Below are positions 8,659 through 17,909 of a stretch of DNA of 64,000 bases, piece by piece. Source of the DNA: Pseudoalteromonas flavipulchra NCIMB 2033 = ATCC BAA-314. GTDB taxonomy: Bacteria; Pseudomonadota; Gammaproteobacteria; Enterobacterales; Alteromonadaceae. Both the position numbers and the translations under genes were made by a program. The first letter of the stretch is position 1; every line of letters starts with the position of its first letter. A model generated the notes under the pieces. The model had not been told where the DNA came from and searched no databases. It saw only the letters and a program-made list of their open reading frames with translations. The DNA lies in assembly GCA_000814665.1 (NCBI GenBank), contig JWIH01000020.1, positions 434,001 through 498,000 on the forward strand, read 5' to 3'.

Positions 8659-10323
8659 ATGACTGATTTTGATTATATTATTGTAGGTGCAGGTTCTGCA
8701 GGCTGTGTGCTTGCAAACCGCCTATCGGAAAATCCAGCGCACAAAGTACTATTACTCGAAACTGGCGGTAGTGATAAGAGTATTTTTATTCAGATGCCAA
8801 CCGCGCTATCTATTCCAATGAATACCGATAAATATGCTTGGCAGTTCCATACCGAGCCCGAGCCGCACTTAGACAATCGCGTTATGCATTGTCCTCGCGG
8901 CAAGGTACTTGGTGGTTCATCGTCAATCAATGGCATGGTGTACGTTCGAGGTCATGCTAAAGACTTTGACGAGTGGCAAGACAGTGGTGCACAAGGTTGG
9001 GATTATCAGTCTTGTTTGCCTTACTTCAAGCGCGCTGAATCTTGGTATTTAGGTGGCGATGAATACCGTGGTGAGCAAGGTCCGCTTGGCACCAATAATG
9101 GTAATGAAATGGCAAACCCGCTCTATCGCGCCTTTATTAGCGCCGGTGAGCAAGCGGGTTATGCGTTTACTAAAGACTATAACGGTGAGCAGCAAGAAGG
9201 CTTTGGGCCAATGCATATGACCGTAAAAGGTGGTAAGCGTTGTTCATCAAGTCGCGCCTATTTAGATCCAATTAAACATCGCAGCAACCTCACCATAGTC
9301 ACGGGGGCCTTGGTACAAAAAGTACTGTTAGATGGCAAAACCGCTACAGGCGTTGAATACAGTGTGAAAGGAAACCTGAAAAAAGCGAATGCAGCGAAGG
9401 AAGTGATCCTAAGTGCAGGTTCAATCGGTTCACCGCACTTATTACAATTATCTGGCATTGGCGATAAAGAAGCGTTGACTGCCGCAGGCGTTGAAGTAAA
9501 ACACCATTTACCTGGGGTTGGCAAAAACCTTCAAGATCACTTGGAGTTTTATTTCCAATACAAGTGTAAGCAGCCTATCACCTTAAACGGCAGGCTGGGG
9601 TTAATTTCTAAAGGTTTGATTGGTGCAAGATGGTTGCTTGATAAATCAGGTCTTGGCGCGACCAATCACTTTGAATCTTGTGCCTTTATTCGTTCGAAAG
9701 CAGGCGTTGAGTGGCCAGATCTTCAGTACCACTTTTTACCTGCGGCCATTCGCTACGATGGTAAAAGTGCCTTTGATGGTCATGGGTTCCAAGTTCATGT
9801 CGGCCACAATAAACCAAAGAGCCGTGGTGAAGTAACGATTAAGTCAGCAGATCCAACGGTGGCGCCTAAAATACAGTTTAATTACCTAGCTGAACAAGAA
9901 GACATCGAAGGGTTTAGAGCTTGTGTGCGACGCACGCGTGAAATCATTGAGCAGAGTGCGTTTGATGATTTTCGGGAGAGCGAGATCCAACCTGGTGAGC
10001 GAGTGCAAACCGATGAAGAAATCGATGCCTTTGTGCGTAAAGCGGTAGAAAGTGCTTATCATCCTTCTTGTTCATGCAAAATGGGTGAGGATGAAATGGC
10101 GGTTGTTGATTCACAAACCCGTGTGCACGGTGTAAAGGGGCTACGTGTTGTGGATTCATCTATTTTCCCGACCATTCCAAACGGTAACCTCAACGCGCCG
10201 ACTATTATGGTCGCGGAAAAAGCAGCGGATATGATTTTAGGCAATTCACCACTTGCCGCTGAGGGAGCAAACGTTGCTATGACACAAAACTGGCAACAGG
10301 TTCAACGTAGTTCGGAGATCTAG
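8659..10323 (+). CDS. betA: Choline dehydrogenase (GMC oxidoreductase)
   Basis: This membrane-associated FAD enzyme oxidises choline to betaine aldehyde. The protein has 554 residues (E. coli 556). It shows the FAD-binding GAGSAG in [22 protein letters not shown] signature 1 ([18 protein letters not shown]), GMC signature 2 ([15 protein letters not shown]) and the active-site histidine region [12 protein letters not shown]. Two adjacent ATGs (8656 and 8659) are possible; the GAGGAG at 8649-8654 fits the second better. Third gene of the operon. A 12-bp hairpin follows before the transporter gene and could tune relative expression. Confidence 0.94.
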   Translation: MTDFDYIIVGAGSAGCVLANRLSENPAHKVLLLETGGSDKSIFIQMPTALSIPMNTDKYAWQFHTEPEPHLDNRVMHCPRGKVLGGSSSINGMVYVRGHAKDFDEWQDSGAQGWDYQSCLPYFKRAESWYLGGDEYRGEQGPLGTNNGNEMANPLYRAFISAGEQAGYAFTKDYNGEQQEGFGPMHMTVKGGKRCSSSRAYLDPIKHRSNLTIVTGALVQKVLLDGKTATGVEYSVKGNLKKANAAKEVILSAGSIGSPHLLQLSGIGDKEALTAAGVEVKHHLPGVGKNLQDHLEFYFQYKCKQPITLNGRLGLISKGLIGARWLLDKSGLGATNHFESCAFIRSKAGVEWPDLQYHFLPAAIRYDGKSAFDGHGFQVHVGHNKPKSRGEVTIKSADPTVAPKIQFNYLAEQEDIEGFRACVRRTREIIEQSAFDDFRESEIQPGERVQTDEEIDAFVRKAVESAYHPSCSCKMGEDEMAVVDSQTRVHGVKGLRVVDSSIFPTIPNGNLNAPTIMVAEKAADMILGNSPLAAEGANVAMTQNWQQVQRSSEI

Positions 10324-10374
10324 TTTCGCCACTCGTATGGGAAAGTTCGTGCCCCATATGAGACCTGCAGTGGC

Positions 10375-10401
10375 ATGCAGTGCAAATCGTTTGCACTGCA
10401 T
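10375..10401 (+). promoter_or_regulatory. Perfect hairpin between betA and the BCCT gene
   Basis: ATGCAGTGCAAA (10375-10386) pairs perfectly with TTTGCACTGCAT (10390-10401) across a 3-nt loop. There is no T-run, so it is probably an RNA-stability or partial-termination element within the operon. Confidence 0.55.
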
Positions 10402-10440
10402 TAATGCGGGAATAATGTAAATAAAAACAACGGAGAAAAA

Positions 10441-10491
10441 ATGAGTTACTTCTATCAATTTTGGGAGGGTGACAATGACAGTATGGCTTAG
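10441..10491 (+). CDS. Possible leader peptide overlapping the BCCT transporter start
   Basis: A 16-codon ORF (MSYFYQFWEGDNDSMA) begins at 10441 with a GGAG 8 bp upstream and ends 14 bases inside the transporter gene in another frame. It is rich in aromatic residues. Its GGGAGGG stretch (10463-10469) doubles as the ribosome binding site of the transporter, so translation of the two is probably coupled. No homologue is known to me; it may be a chance ORF. Confidence 0.35.
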   Translation: MSYFYQFWEGDNDSMA

Positions 10492-11692
10492 TGCAGGCAT
10501 CATTTTCACCCTATTGGCAATTGCCTTTATTTTATTGAAGTGGGGGAATTTACAGTGCGTTGGTGTTACACCGGTTAAAACGTTCACTTTTATTGCAATC
10601 TTATTTACTTCTGGCCTAGATGTTGGCCTGATCATGTTTCCGCTTACGGAGTTTGCGGGTTACGCAGACATAAAAGCAAGCCCAGAGTATGCATTTACTA
10701 ATCCGCTGGCCATAGAGTTTGGCTTTTGGGGATTTTTAATCTGGGGGTTCTACTTTCTTACGTGCTTTTATTTCTGCGTAATAGAGCCCAAAGTGAAATT
10801 CTTTGAAATTCCTTGGGTTAAATTCATTAATAACCTAGTTATTATCGGTACTTGTGCGTTTACCGCATTCTTACTGTTGTCTAATCTACCTTGGTATTTA
10901 CCAAGCTTAGGTGACGGTGAGTCGGTTATTCCTAGTTTCTATTTGATAGTGTTTGCGGCGATTGCTTTTGCGGTTTATTCAAGCACCAGTCTGAAGTACG
11001 TGCGCTTTTTAAGCATTACGACGACTTGGGTCTTTATCGGTTTAATCGCCTTTATGTGGGCGTCAGCGTTTGTCTTTGGCGACAGTGCAATGTCGAGTTA
11101 TACCAACAACTTGGCGCTGATCAGTGGCTATTTTACTAATTTAGATCAGTTTGTGCTGCCACTGAATGACTATCACGAGTTTTATCTGTTTTGGTGGTTT
11201 GCGTGGAGCATCATGATAGGGCAATTCACATCGCGTTTTGTCGGTGGTTTGAAAACCTATCAAGTGCTAGCGGCGATGCTGGTTTTCCCGTCTATTCCAA
11301 TCGCAGCGTGGTTTAGTGTGCTTTATCACTACCATGAGGCTGGGATCCCAACTGCGGGTATTAAAAACTTTGCAATGGTCTTTGTTGGCGTGGTGTTTGT
11401 AATTAATTCACTCGACTCTTTGATCCGCCTATATACAGACAACCTAAACCTCACGGTTAGCCGTTTGGGAAAAAGAAACTATATTTTATTTAATATCGTG
11501 GCGTTATCACTGCTTACGCTGTTATTTAAACTAAACTTTTTACAGATCCAATGGGTTGGTGCGTTAGTTATAGGCTTGTTCTTCTCATGTTTTGGTTACA
11601 TTGCTTATAGCAAATACAAAACCGTGAGCAAGATTGATAGCTCGCCAAAAGACAACCTTATCGACTTTAGCAAAATTGAATCAGTAAACTAG
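10475..11692 (+). CDS. BCCT-family transporter (choline/betaine type), short form
   Basis: This 405-residue multi-helix membrane protein contains the signature-like segment FYLFWWFAWSIMIGQFTSR (about residues 241-259) of betaine/choline/carnitine transporters. Family members usually have 500-700 residues and 12 helices. This one is shorter and starts almost at the first helix, so it lacks the usual long N- and C-terminal regulatory tails. Its place in the betIBA operon points to choline or betaine uptake, but the substrate is inferred from context. GGGAGGG lies 5 bases before the ATG at 10475; a GTG at 10469 is an alternative start. Confidence 0.75.
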   Translation: MTVWLSAGIIFTLLAIAFILLKWGNLQCVGVTPVKTFTFIAILFTSGLDVGLIMFPLTEFAGYADIKASPEYAFTNPLAIEFGFWGFLIWGFYFLTCFYFCVIEPKVKFFEIPWVKFINNLVIIGTCAFTAFLLLSNLPWYLPSLGDGESVIPSFYLIVFAAIAFAVYSSTSLKYVRFLSITTTWVFIGLIAFMWASAFVFGDSAMSSYTNNLALISGYFTNLDQFVLPLNDYHEFYLFWWFAWSIMIGQFTSRFVGGLKTYQVLAAMLVFPSIPIAAWFSVLYHYHEAGIPTAGIKNFAMVFVGVVFVINSLDSLIRLYTDNLNLTVSRLGKRNYILFNIVALSLLTLLFKLNFLQIQWVGALVIGLFFSCFGYIAYSKYKTVSKIDSSPKDNLIDFSKIESVN

Positions 11693-11704
11693 GGATACAA
11701 CTAC

Positions 11705-12406
11705 ATGATAACTTTAAAGAAAACACTTTGTGCACTCCCACTTGTACTCGCGTCTAACTATGCGGCGGCAGACTGGTCTGCAACGCTTACAGGTGCATCT
11801 GACTATACCTTTAACGGTGTGAGCCAAACGCAAAATGATCCAGCTCTACAAGGCAGCATCGATAAAGCCTTTGCTAATGGCGTGTATGCTGGGAGCTGGG
11901 CGTCTAACGTCGATTTTGGTGATGACACGGATCTAGAGTGGGACTTTTATGTTGGCCGCTTTATCGAGCTGAACCAAAGTTGGAGCCTTGACTATGGTAT
12001 TGCTTACTATTCTTATCATGGTGGTGACAACTCAAGCGATGGTAACTACCCAGAGATCTATACTAAGTTTGGTTACGCGAGTGAGTTTGGCCAAACTGAG
12101 TTTAATTTTTGGTATAGCTGGGACTATTTCGGAACCGAAGCGGGTCACACTATTGCGATGGTAGCACATACTTTTGAAATTGCAGAAGGTCATGCACTGC
12201 GAGCAAGCTTTGATATCTCCAATTCATTGGATGGTGATAAATATACGTGGGATGGTAACGATAAATCTTACAATCACTATCGCCTTGCTTACCAAACTGC
12301 ATTTAAAGGGTTTGATATTGAAGTGGCGGCTGAAAACACGAGCTTAGATTGGGATACGGCTGATGAACGTATCGTACTTTCTGTGTCGAGAACATTTGAT
12401 TTATAA
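11705..12406 (+). CDS. TorF-like putative outer membrane porin
   Basis: This 233-residue protein has a signal peptide ending SNYAAA before DWSATLTGASDYTFNGVSQTQ. The mature sequence alternates aromatic and polar residues in short beta strands and ends in ...SVSRTFDL with a C-terminal aromatic signature. It matches the TIGR02001/TorF family of putative porins. It lies 12 bp after the BCCT transporter, so it probably passes choline or a related solute across the outer membrane; that role is inferred. A strong terminator after it ends the bet operon. Confidence 0.82.
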   Translation: MITLKKTLCALPLVLASNYAAADWSATLTGASDYTFNGVSQTQNDPALQGSIDKAFANGVYAGSWASNVDFGDDTDLEWDFYVGRFIELNQSWSLDYGIAYYSYHGGDNSSDGNYPEIYTKFGYASEFGQTEFNFWYSWDYFGTEAGHTIAMVAHTFEIAEGHALRASFDISNSLDGDKYTWDGNDKSYNHYRLAYQTAFKGFDIEVAAENTSLDWDTADERIVLSVSRTFDL

Positions 12407-12430
12407 CTCGCATTAAGATGTGATGATTGT

Positions 12431-12462
12431 AATACCAGCCTAACCTAGGCTGGTATTTTTTT
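12431..12462 (+). terminator. Terminator closing the bet operon
   Basis: AATACCAGCCTA (12431-12442) pairs perfectly with TAGGCTGGTATT (12446-12457) across ACC, followed by T7. Confidence 0.93.
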
Positions 12463-12507
12463 GCCTACAAGGCACAATGATTCAGTATTGTTATAAGGAT
12501 GATGATT

Positions 12508-12891
12508 ATGGATCTTAACCAAGTTACCCTGCCCGTTGATAATATGGATGCAGCTTGTCAATTCTATCGAACGCTAGGCTTTACTCAAATTGTTGATACA
12601 CCTCACTATGCTCGATTTGAATGCCCTGAAGGTAATGCAACCTTCTCGTTATCTTTAGAAACGCCTCCCATCAACAATGGTGCAGTTATTTACTTTGAGC
12701 ATGAACAGTTAGATGAGTGGGTCACTGAGCTTGAGGCCCGGGGTATCGTATTTGAGCAACTGCCTACAAAGCAGCGCTATCTGTGGCGAGAAGCCATACT
12801 GTTTGACCCCGCAGGGAACAAGATCAAATTGTACTGGGCTGGTGAAAATCGACTGGATCCTCCTTGGCGTGTGGAACTTAAAGGATTTTAG
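12508..12891 (+). CDS. VOC (glyoxalase/bleomycin-resistance fold) protein
   Basis: A 127-residue protein with the VOC pattern: LNQVTLPVDNMDAACQFYRTLGF at the start, ARFECPEGNATFSL in the middle, and AILFDPAGNKIKLYWAGENR near the end. VOC proteins are metal-dependent lyases, dioxygenases or drug-binding proteins; the substrate is not evident. Three ATGs cluster at 12499-12508; AAGGA at 12495-12499 is spaced best for 12508. It is a single gene after the bet terminator. Confidence 0.82.
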   Translation: MDLNQVTLPVDNMDAACQFYRTLGFTQIVDTPHYARFECPEGNATFSLSLETPPINNGAVIYFEHEQLDEWVTELEARGIVFEQLPTKQRYLWREAILFDPAGNKIKLYWAGENRLDPPWRVELKGF

Positions 12892-13100
12892 TAAGTTCAT
12901 TCTTGTTTATTTAATGTTAAAATTTGTTTTACAAACATTGTTAAATTGTGTAACTTTAATGGTGACTGTACAACTGGGTAAGAAGTCCGAGTGGAGTCGC
13001 TTAAGTTAGGGGATTTTTCACCAATCGCCTGATGGATTGTTTTGAAAGATTGAGAACGACGTATTGAACATTTCTACAGATCAAGTTGTACCATTCTCCC

Positions 13101-13144
13101 AATTTGCCGTTACCAGATAAACGGATGTGCTGTTGCGGCAAATT
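13101..13144 (+). promoter_or_regulatory. Inverted repeat upstream of the cupin gene
   Basis: AATTTGCCG (13101-13109) and CGGCAAATT (13136-13144) form perfect 9-bp arms separated by 26 bp, ending 44 bp before the cupin ATG. It may be a leader RNA hairpin or a looped operator. The rest of the 12892-13188 gap shows nothing else clear. Confidence 0.4.
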
Positions 13145-13188
13145 ATTTCTCTATCCTTGACTAATTGCTAGACCCAAGTTTCAAACTT

Positions 13189-13497
13189 ATGAACTTTCTA
13201 AAAGATATTCCAGCTGATGTAACCGAAGAAATTTTTGAAACGGTGCTGTCTCATCCAAATATTCGTATTGAACGGATAGTATCAAACGGTCATACCTCTC
13301 CAAGCTCTGGATATTACGACCAAGACGAAAACGAATGGGTACTGGTATTAAAGGGCTGTGGTGAGTTGACTTTTGATGATGGTAAAATAGTAACCTTAAA
13401 GGCGGGTGATAGTCTTAATATTCCCGCACATCAAAAGCATAAAGTAAGTTATACAGACACTTCTGAGCCAACTATATGGCTCGCAATTTTTTATTAA
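13189..13497 (+). CDS. Cupin-domain protein
   Basis: This 102-residue single-domain cupin shows the first motif region GHTSPSSGYYDQDENEWVLV and the second AGDSLNIPAHQKHKV, with the histidines expected to bind metal. Proteins of this size and pattern are widespread and mostly uncharacterised, and may be small dioxygenases or sugar-binding proteins. The ATG at 13189 is preferred over an in-frame TTG at 13165. Its stop codon is only one base before a copy of the dispersed intergenic repeat. Confidence 0.8.
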   Translation: MNFLKDIPADVTEEIFETVLSHPNIRIERIVSNGHTSPSSGYYDQDENEWVLVLKGCGELTFDDGKIVTLKAGDSLNIPAHQKHKVSYTDTSEPTIWLAIFY

Positions 13498-13498
13498 C

Positions 13499-13737
13499 TA
13501 ACCTGAGGTTTGGATAAGTAATGTTCCAACTCATTGTTGCTAAAGTACAACTTAGTTTTTTCCTTGTCTAGCCAGAGAGTTTTAGGGAAAACACCGCGTC
13601 CTGCTCTCGCTAAGGTACCTACATCCTGTAGGCAAGGCGAATTTACGCACCAATAGCTGGCTATTGGAAGTGAATTCAACGCAGTTAGCGCTAAAACTAG
13701 CTGCTAGAAAGGCATTAATTATCCACAGCTCAGGTTA
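13499..13737 (+). repeat. Dispersed intergenic repeat, copy A (239 bp)
   Basis: This copy begins TAACCTGAGGTTTGGATAA and ends with its near-inverse TTATCCACAGCTCAGGTTA, which are 19-bp terminal inverted repeats with two mismatches. Inside is the palindrome CCAATAGC-TG-GCTATTGG. It matches copy B (32143-32340) almost base for base, except for an extra block of about 41 bp around 13600-13642 containing the small hairpin CTACA-TCC-TGTAG. It has no coding capacity and looks like a MITE-type element. Confidence 0.85.
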
Positions 13738-13763
13738 ACTACCAAAGTTCAACTGAGCGAAGC

Positions 13764-14699
13764 TTAGATAAAACTAAAGTCGCCAACAAACACTTGGTTG
13801 TCGTTGGAAACTTGGGTAAACCACTCTTTTAGGCTTTCAATGGCAGCGGTTGTTTTTGCCGCAACGGTATCGCGATGCGGCGTCACGGCGTAAACGCTAT
13901 ATTTTTGTAATGACCACTCTGAACATAGCCGTTTTAGCCTCCCTGATGAAAGGTGGTGCCTAATTTCTGGTTCAGGTAATACCCCATAGCCAATGCCATC
14001 TAGGGTGAGCTGAATACAAGCCTGCATATTATTCACCATAAAGCGCGCTGCCGGCAGCGCTATTTGCTGGTGGGTTTGTTGGTGGCTCAAATGGTAAGGG
14101 TTTTGTTTACTACTCGAATGACCAATCAAGGCGTGAGGCGCTAAGCTGTCTGGGTGCGATATATTGAGTTGTGCCAGTGGATGATGGCAACTGACACAGG
14201 GGATTAGTTGCCAGTCAGCAAGGTGACGGGCAATAAGGTTTGAGTCCTGTAAAGGGCCTATACAGATAGCTAAGTCAACTCCTTCAGTAATGATGTCAAT
14301 GGGTTCGTCTGTTAAGATCAAATCGACTTTTATTTGTGGAAACTGCTCACTCAAGTAGCGCAGTGGCTTACTGAGTAGCCCTCCTCCAAACCCGATGGGG
14401 GCAGAGATCTTCAATATGCCAGAAGGCGTATGTTGTAATAACTCGAGTTCATGCTCCGCTTGCTCTGCGGTTTGCAGTATTTGTATCGCGGATTTGTAAT
14501 AGATAGAGCCCGCTTCTGTGAGCGTGAGGTTACGAGTATTTCGATTAAATAAACTTAGGCCTATGTCTTGCTCTAATTTGCTGATCTGCTGGCTGACAGC
14601 CGAGGTGGTCATATGCAATAAGTCAGCGGCTTTACTCATACTGCCAGCTTCTACTGTTTTTGCGAACACTTTAAGTCCGCGAGTCAATTTCTGATTCAT
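13764..14699 (-). CDS. LysR-family transcriptional regulator
   Basis: This 311-residue regulator has an N-terminal winged HTH (VFAKTVEAGSMSKAADLLHMTTSAVSQQISKLEQDIG, about residues 11-47) followed by the two-lobed effector domain (ILKISAPIGFGGGLL, VDLAICIGPLQDSNLIAR). It belongs to the CrgA/DsdC-like group that often controls the neighbouring gene. It is divergent from the TonB receptor operon across 122 bp, so it may regulate that operon alongside Fur. The inducer is unknown. Confidence 0.88.
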   Translation of the reverse strand: MNQKLTRGLKVFAKTVEAGSMSKAADLLHMTTSAVSQQISKLEQDIGLSLFNRNTRNLTLTEAGSIYYKSAIQILQTAEQAEHELELLQHTPSGILKISAPIGFGGGLLSKPLRYLSEQFPQIKVDLILTDEPIDIITEGVDLAICIGPLQDSNLIARHLADWQLIPCVSCHHPLAQLNISHPDSLAPHALIGHSSSKQNPYHLSHQQTHQQIALPAARFMVNNMQACIQLTLDGIGYGVLPEPEIRHHLSSGRLKRLCSEWSLQKYSVYAVTPHRDTVAAKTTAAIESLKEWFTQVSNDNQVFVGDFSFI

Positions 14700-14774
14700 T
14701 GTTAAGACCTGCTTAAAATACCTTTAAGAAAAACCGCATTGCTCCAAAATACGCAATCATCATACCATTACAAA

Positions 14775-14789
14775 TGAAAATAATTGTTA
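14775..14789 (+). promoter_or_regulatory. Fur box in front of the TonB receptor operon
   Basis: TGAAAATAATTGTTA matches 12 of the 14 defined positions of the 7-1-7 Fur consensus TGATAATnATTATCA. It lies 33 bp before the receptor start codon, in the promoter region. This supports iron repression of the operon. Confidence 0.75.
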
Positions 14790-14821
14790 TTTATCTTGTA
14801 TTCTATCATGGAGGTTTCTCG

Positions 14822-16816
14822 ATGTTGATGGCCTGTCGTAGTTTGGCGCCACTCTCTTTAGCTGTTGCTGCAGCCCTGCCTTTTTCCTCACTTGCACAAA
14901 GTGATGCAAAATCAGAAATAAAAGAAGAGGTGGAAGTGATCGTCGTATCCGCTTCTGGATTTGAGCAACTGCTAAAAAATGCGCCGGCGTCTGTTAGCGT
15001 TATCAATCAAGGAGAGCTACAGCAGCGCTTTTATCGAGATCTTACCGATGCCATGACAGATGTTCCCGGAGTTGTAGTAACTGGAGGCGGAGACAGGGAA
15101 GATATTAGCCTTCGCGGCATGGGCAGTCAGTACACGCTTATTTTAGTCGACGGGCAAAGACAAAGTTCGCGTGAGACTCGGCCAAATAGTGACGGCCCTG
15201 GTGTTGAAGGTGCATGGACGCCTCCTGTTGCTGCCATCGAACGTATCGAAGTCGTGCGTGGACCTATGTCTTCGCTGTATGGCTCTGATGCAATTGGTGG
15301 TGTAATTAACATTATCACTAAAAAAACGCCTGACGAGTGGCATGGAGAAGTCAGAGTTGACGCAACCAGCCAAGAAAACAGTCGCTCAGGTGATATTTAT
15401 CAGGCTAATTTCTTTGCTGCCGGCTCGCTAATCAAAGATACCTTAGGGGTACAAATTTACGGCCAAACTACGCACAGAGACGAAGACGAAATCGTGTCTG
15501 GCTTTAGAGGTCGCGATGCCGACACGCTGAAGGTAAAACTGGCCTATACACCATCAGATGAACACGAATGGTTATTGGATTATGGTATTGCTTCACAAAC
15601 GCTTGATGCCACGCTAGGTAAAACGGTGGCAACGCTTGCGTCAGGTGAGCCGTGTGGCCGCAGAGGCTGTCCTGAGTCCACTACAACCGAATACGATAGT
15701 GAGTCAATCTCTTTGACGCATAACGGTTACTGGTCATTTGGTAGCTCTCGTAGTTACTTAAAACATGAAGAGTTTGACAATAAATCCCGTGAGATGACGG
15801 TCAAAAACGTAGATTTCCAGTCTCTTTGGACGTTACCGCTTGGCGAGTCTCATACTAGCTCAATCGGTGTTGCTTATCTCAATGAAGACTTGACCGACAA
15901 AACCAGTAACCGCATTAGTGATTTGCAGCAAGTCGACAACGATCAGTGGTCGGTATTTGCTGAGGATGAGTGGCGCATCGTTGAGCCATTTGCCCTGACT
16001 ATGGGCCTACGCTACGACAAAGACGGTAACTTTGGCGGCCATGTTAGCCCGCGCTTATACGGTGTTTATACTGCATCAGATGCGGTGACCGTTAAAGGTG
16101 GGATCTCAACCGGCTTTAGAGCGCCGAACCTGCGTCAAAGCACGGCGGCGTGGGGCCAAGTGAGTCGTGGTGGTAATATTTATGGTAATCCAGACTTAAG
16201 CCCTGAAACCTCAATTAATTACGAGGTAGGCGTATACGTCGAGCTTGCTAAAGGGATCAGCACCTCAGCAACGGTATTCTATAACGAGTTTGACGATAAA
16301 ATTTCACGGGTTTCATGCCCACTAACTCAATGTACGGACGGCCCTAACGAGTTTGGCTCGTTGCCGACAACTTATGTCAACGTTGATGAAGCCGTAACCC
16401 AAGGGGGTGAAATTAGCTTCTCGGGTCAATTGACTGAAAAACTGAAGCTTAGCGCAAACTATACCTACACAGATTCGGAGCAAAAAACCGGAGTATATGC
16501 TGGTAGTCCATTAAACCAGTTACCTAAACATTTGTTCCAAACGTCGCTTAATTATCAGTATTCGGATGAGCTAAACACGTGGTTACGTTTCCATTATCGT
16601 GGTGAAGAAAGCCAGCCTGTAACAGGGCCTTCGCAAAGTAGCTTAGTCGCACCTTCGTATAACCTAACTGATTTAGGTGCAAATTATCAGCTAAACGAAG
16701 CAATCAAGCTTGGATTTGGGATTTACAACCTCTTCGATGAAGAAATTACCGAAGCAGAATACGGCTACTTTGAAGATGGTCGTCGCTATTGGGCTTCATT
16801 GGCGTGGAGCTTTTAA
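14822..16816 (+). CDS. TonB-dependent outer membrane receptor (iron/siderophore type)
   Basis: This 664-residue receptor has a signal peptide (LSLAVAAALPFSSLAQ), a TonB box-like EVEVIVVSAS, an N-terminal plug domain (APASVSVINQGEL to GPMSSLYGSDAIGGVINIITKK) and a C-terminal 22-strand barrel ending in YWASLAWSF. The plug motifs and length fit the FepA/CirA colicin-I-receptor class for catecholate siderophores. A cysteine pair (CGRRGC, CPLTQC) occurs in outer loops. ATG 14822 is chosen because GGAGG lies 8 bases before it and the upstream in-frame ATG overlaps the Fur box. Its stop codon overlaps the next start (TAATG). Confidence 0.9.
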   Translation: MLMACRSLAPLSLAVAAALPFSSLAQSDAKSEIKEEVEVIVVSASGFEQLLKNAPASVSVINQGELQQRFYRDLTDAMTDVPGVVVTGGGDREDISLRGMGSQYTLILVDGQRQSSRETRPNSDGPGVEGAWTPPVAAIERIEVVRGPMSSLYGSDAIGGVINIITKKTPDEWHGEVRVDATSQENSRSGDIYQANFFAAGSLIKDTLGVQIYGQTTHRDEDEIVSGFRGRDADTLKVKLAYTPSDEHEWLLDYGIASQTLDATLGKTVATLASGEPCGRRGCPESTTTEYDSESISLTHNGYWSFGSSRSYLKHEEFDNKSREMTVKNVDFQSLWTLPLGESHTSSIGVAYLNEDLTDKTSNRISDLQQVDNDQWSVFAEDEWRIVEPFALTMGLRYDKDGNFGGHVSPRLYGVYTASDAVTVKGGISTGFRAPNLRQSTAAWGQVSRGGNIYGNPDLSPETSINYEVGVYVELAKGISTSATVFYNEFDDKISRVSCPLTQCTDGPNEFGSLPTTYVNVDEAVTQGGEISFSGQLTEKLKLSANYTYTDSEQKTGVYAGSPLNQLPKHLFQTSLNYQYSDELNTWLRFHYRGEESQPVTGPSQSSLVAPSYNLTDLGANYQLNEAIKLGFGIYNLFDEEITEAEYGYFEDGRRYWASLAWSF

Positions 16817-17907
16817 TGACACGAGCTCGCTCAGCGGCTAAGTCGTCGAATCGGCGACTTAAAAAGCTGTTTGATTGGCGTACTTGGCATTGGATGAGCT
16901 CTGCTGTGTGTTTGGTGGGAATGCTGCTGTTTGCCGTGACTGGGATCACCTTAAATCACGCAAGCCAGATAGAAGCTGCACCTACTACATATGCTAAAGA
17001 AGCTGTGCTGCCAAGTGCTCTGTTGACCCAGCTTAACGCGGCGGCAGAGCAGACAGCGCTGCCACACAGCTTTCAATCTTGGTATCAGTCACACACAGGC
17101 GCGGCGTTACCTGCACTACAGCAAGTGCAGTGGAGCGAGTACGAATTGTATGTTGCGCTGCCAAGAGCTGGTGGCGATGGTTGGTTTAGCATCGCCCTTG
17201 ATAGCGGTGAGTTTTATCAAGAGATCACGGATCGTGGTTGGGTATCATACCTTAACGATCTTCACAAAGGACGTAATACAGGATTTGCATGGCGTATGTT
17301 TATTGATGTGTTTTCAGTAGCTTGTGTAGTGTTTTCACTCACAGGGTTATGGCTTTTATACAAGCATTCTCGAGGAAGAAAGTCGACCTGGCCGCTCGTC
17401 GCAGCAGGCTTTGTATTACCTGTTTTAGTGCTGATGGTACCCGCGCACGCTAAAGCTGATGAGGTTGAAATCACGATCCCGCGTTTAAACGTTGCGGAAT
17501 ATCACCCTCCTTATGTCGCAGTATGGCTGGCAGACAGCAAACAACAGCGAGTTGCCGATATTGCCGTTTGGTATGACGTTAATATGGCGGATAAAGAAGG
17601 TGAAAAGTGGCTAAAAGACTTACGTCTTTGGTGGCGTAGAAGCGGCCGTAGCCTATCCATGCCTGTAGACGGCGTGACTGGTGCGACAAGGCGTCCAGGT
17701 ACAGCAAAGATTGATTTAACCCCTTGGCGCGATGAATTTAAAGCTTTACCTGCGGGTGAATACACGCTGTTTGTGGAGGCTGCTCGTGAGCTTGGAGGTC
17801 GTGAAGTATTGAAACTGCCAGTGACCTTACCTATCACTGCGCCTGTCACTGTGATTGCAGAAGGTAAATCTGAACTCGCTACAACAATTTTAACAATGGA
17901 GCCTTAA
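16816..17907 (+). CDS. PepSY-associated membrane protein with C-terminal DUF2271 domain
   Basis: This 363-residue inner membrane protein is likely involved in ferric-siderophore reduction or handling. A membrane helix lies at about residues 36-53 (VCLVGMLLFAVTGITLNH), then a periplasmic region containing LNDLHKGRNTGFAWRMFID, a second helix (FSLTGLWLLYKHSRG), a third (FVLPVLVLMV) and a periplasmic DUF2271 domain (VEITIPRLNVAEYHPPYVAVW to LRLWWRRSGRSLSMPVDGVTGATR). This is the usual PepSY-TM plus DUF2271 fusion found beside TonB receptors. ATG overlaps the receptor stop, giving translational coupling. Confidence 0.87.
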   Translation: MTRARSAAKSSNRRLKKLFDWRTWHWMSSAVCLVGMLLFAVTGITLNHASQIEAAPTTYAKEAVLPSALLTQLNAAAEQTALPHSFQSWYQSHTGAALPALQQVQWSEYELYVALPRAGGDGWFSIALDSGEFYQEITDRGWVSYLNDLHKGRNTGFAWRMFIDVFSVACVVFSLTGLWLLYKHSRGRKSTWPLVAAGFVLPVLVLMVPAHAKADEVEITIPRLNVAEYHPPYVAVWLADSKQQRVADIAVWYDVNMADKEGEKWLKDLRLWWRRSGRSLSMPVDGVTGATRRPGTAKIDLTPWRDEFKALPAGEYTLFVEAARELGGREVLKLPVTLPITAPVTVIAEGKSELATTILTMEP

Positions 17908-17909
17908 TC

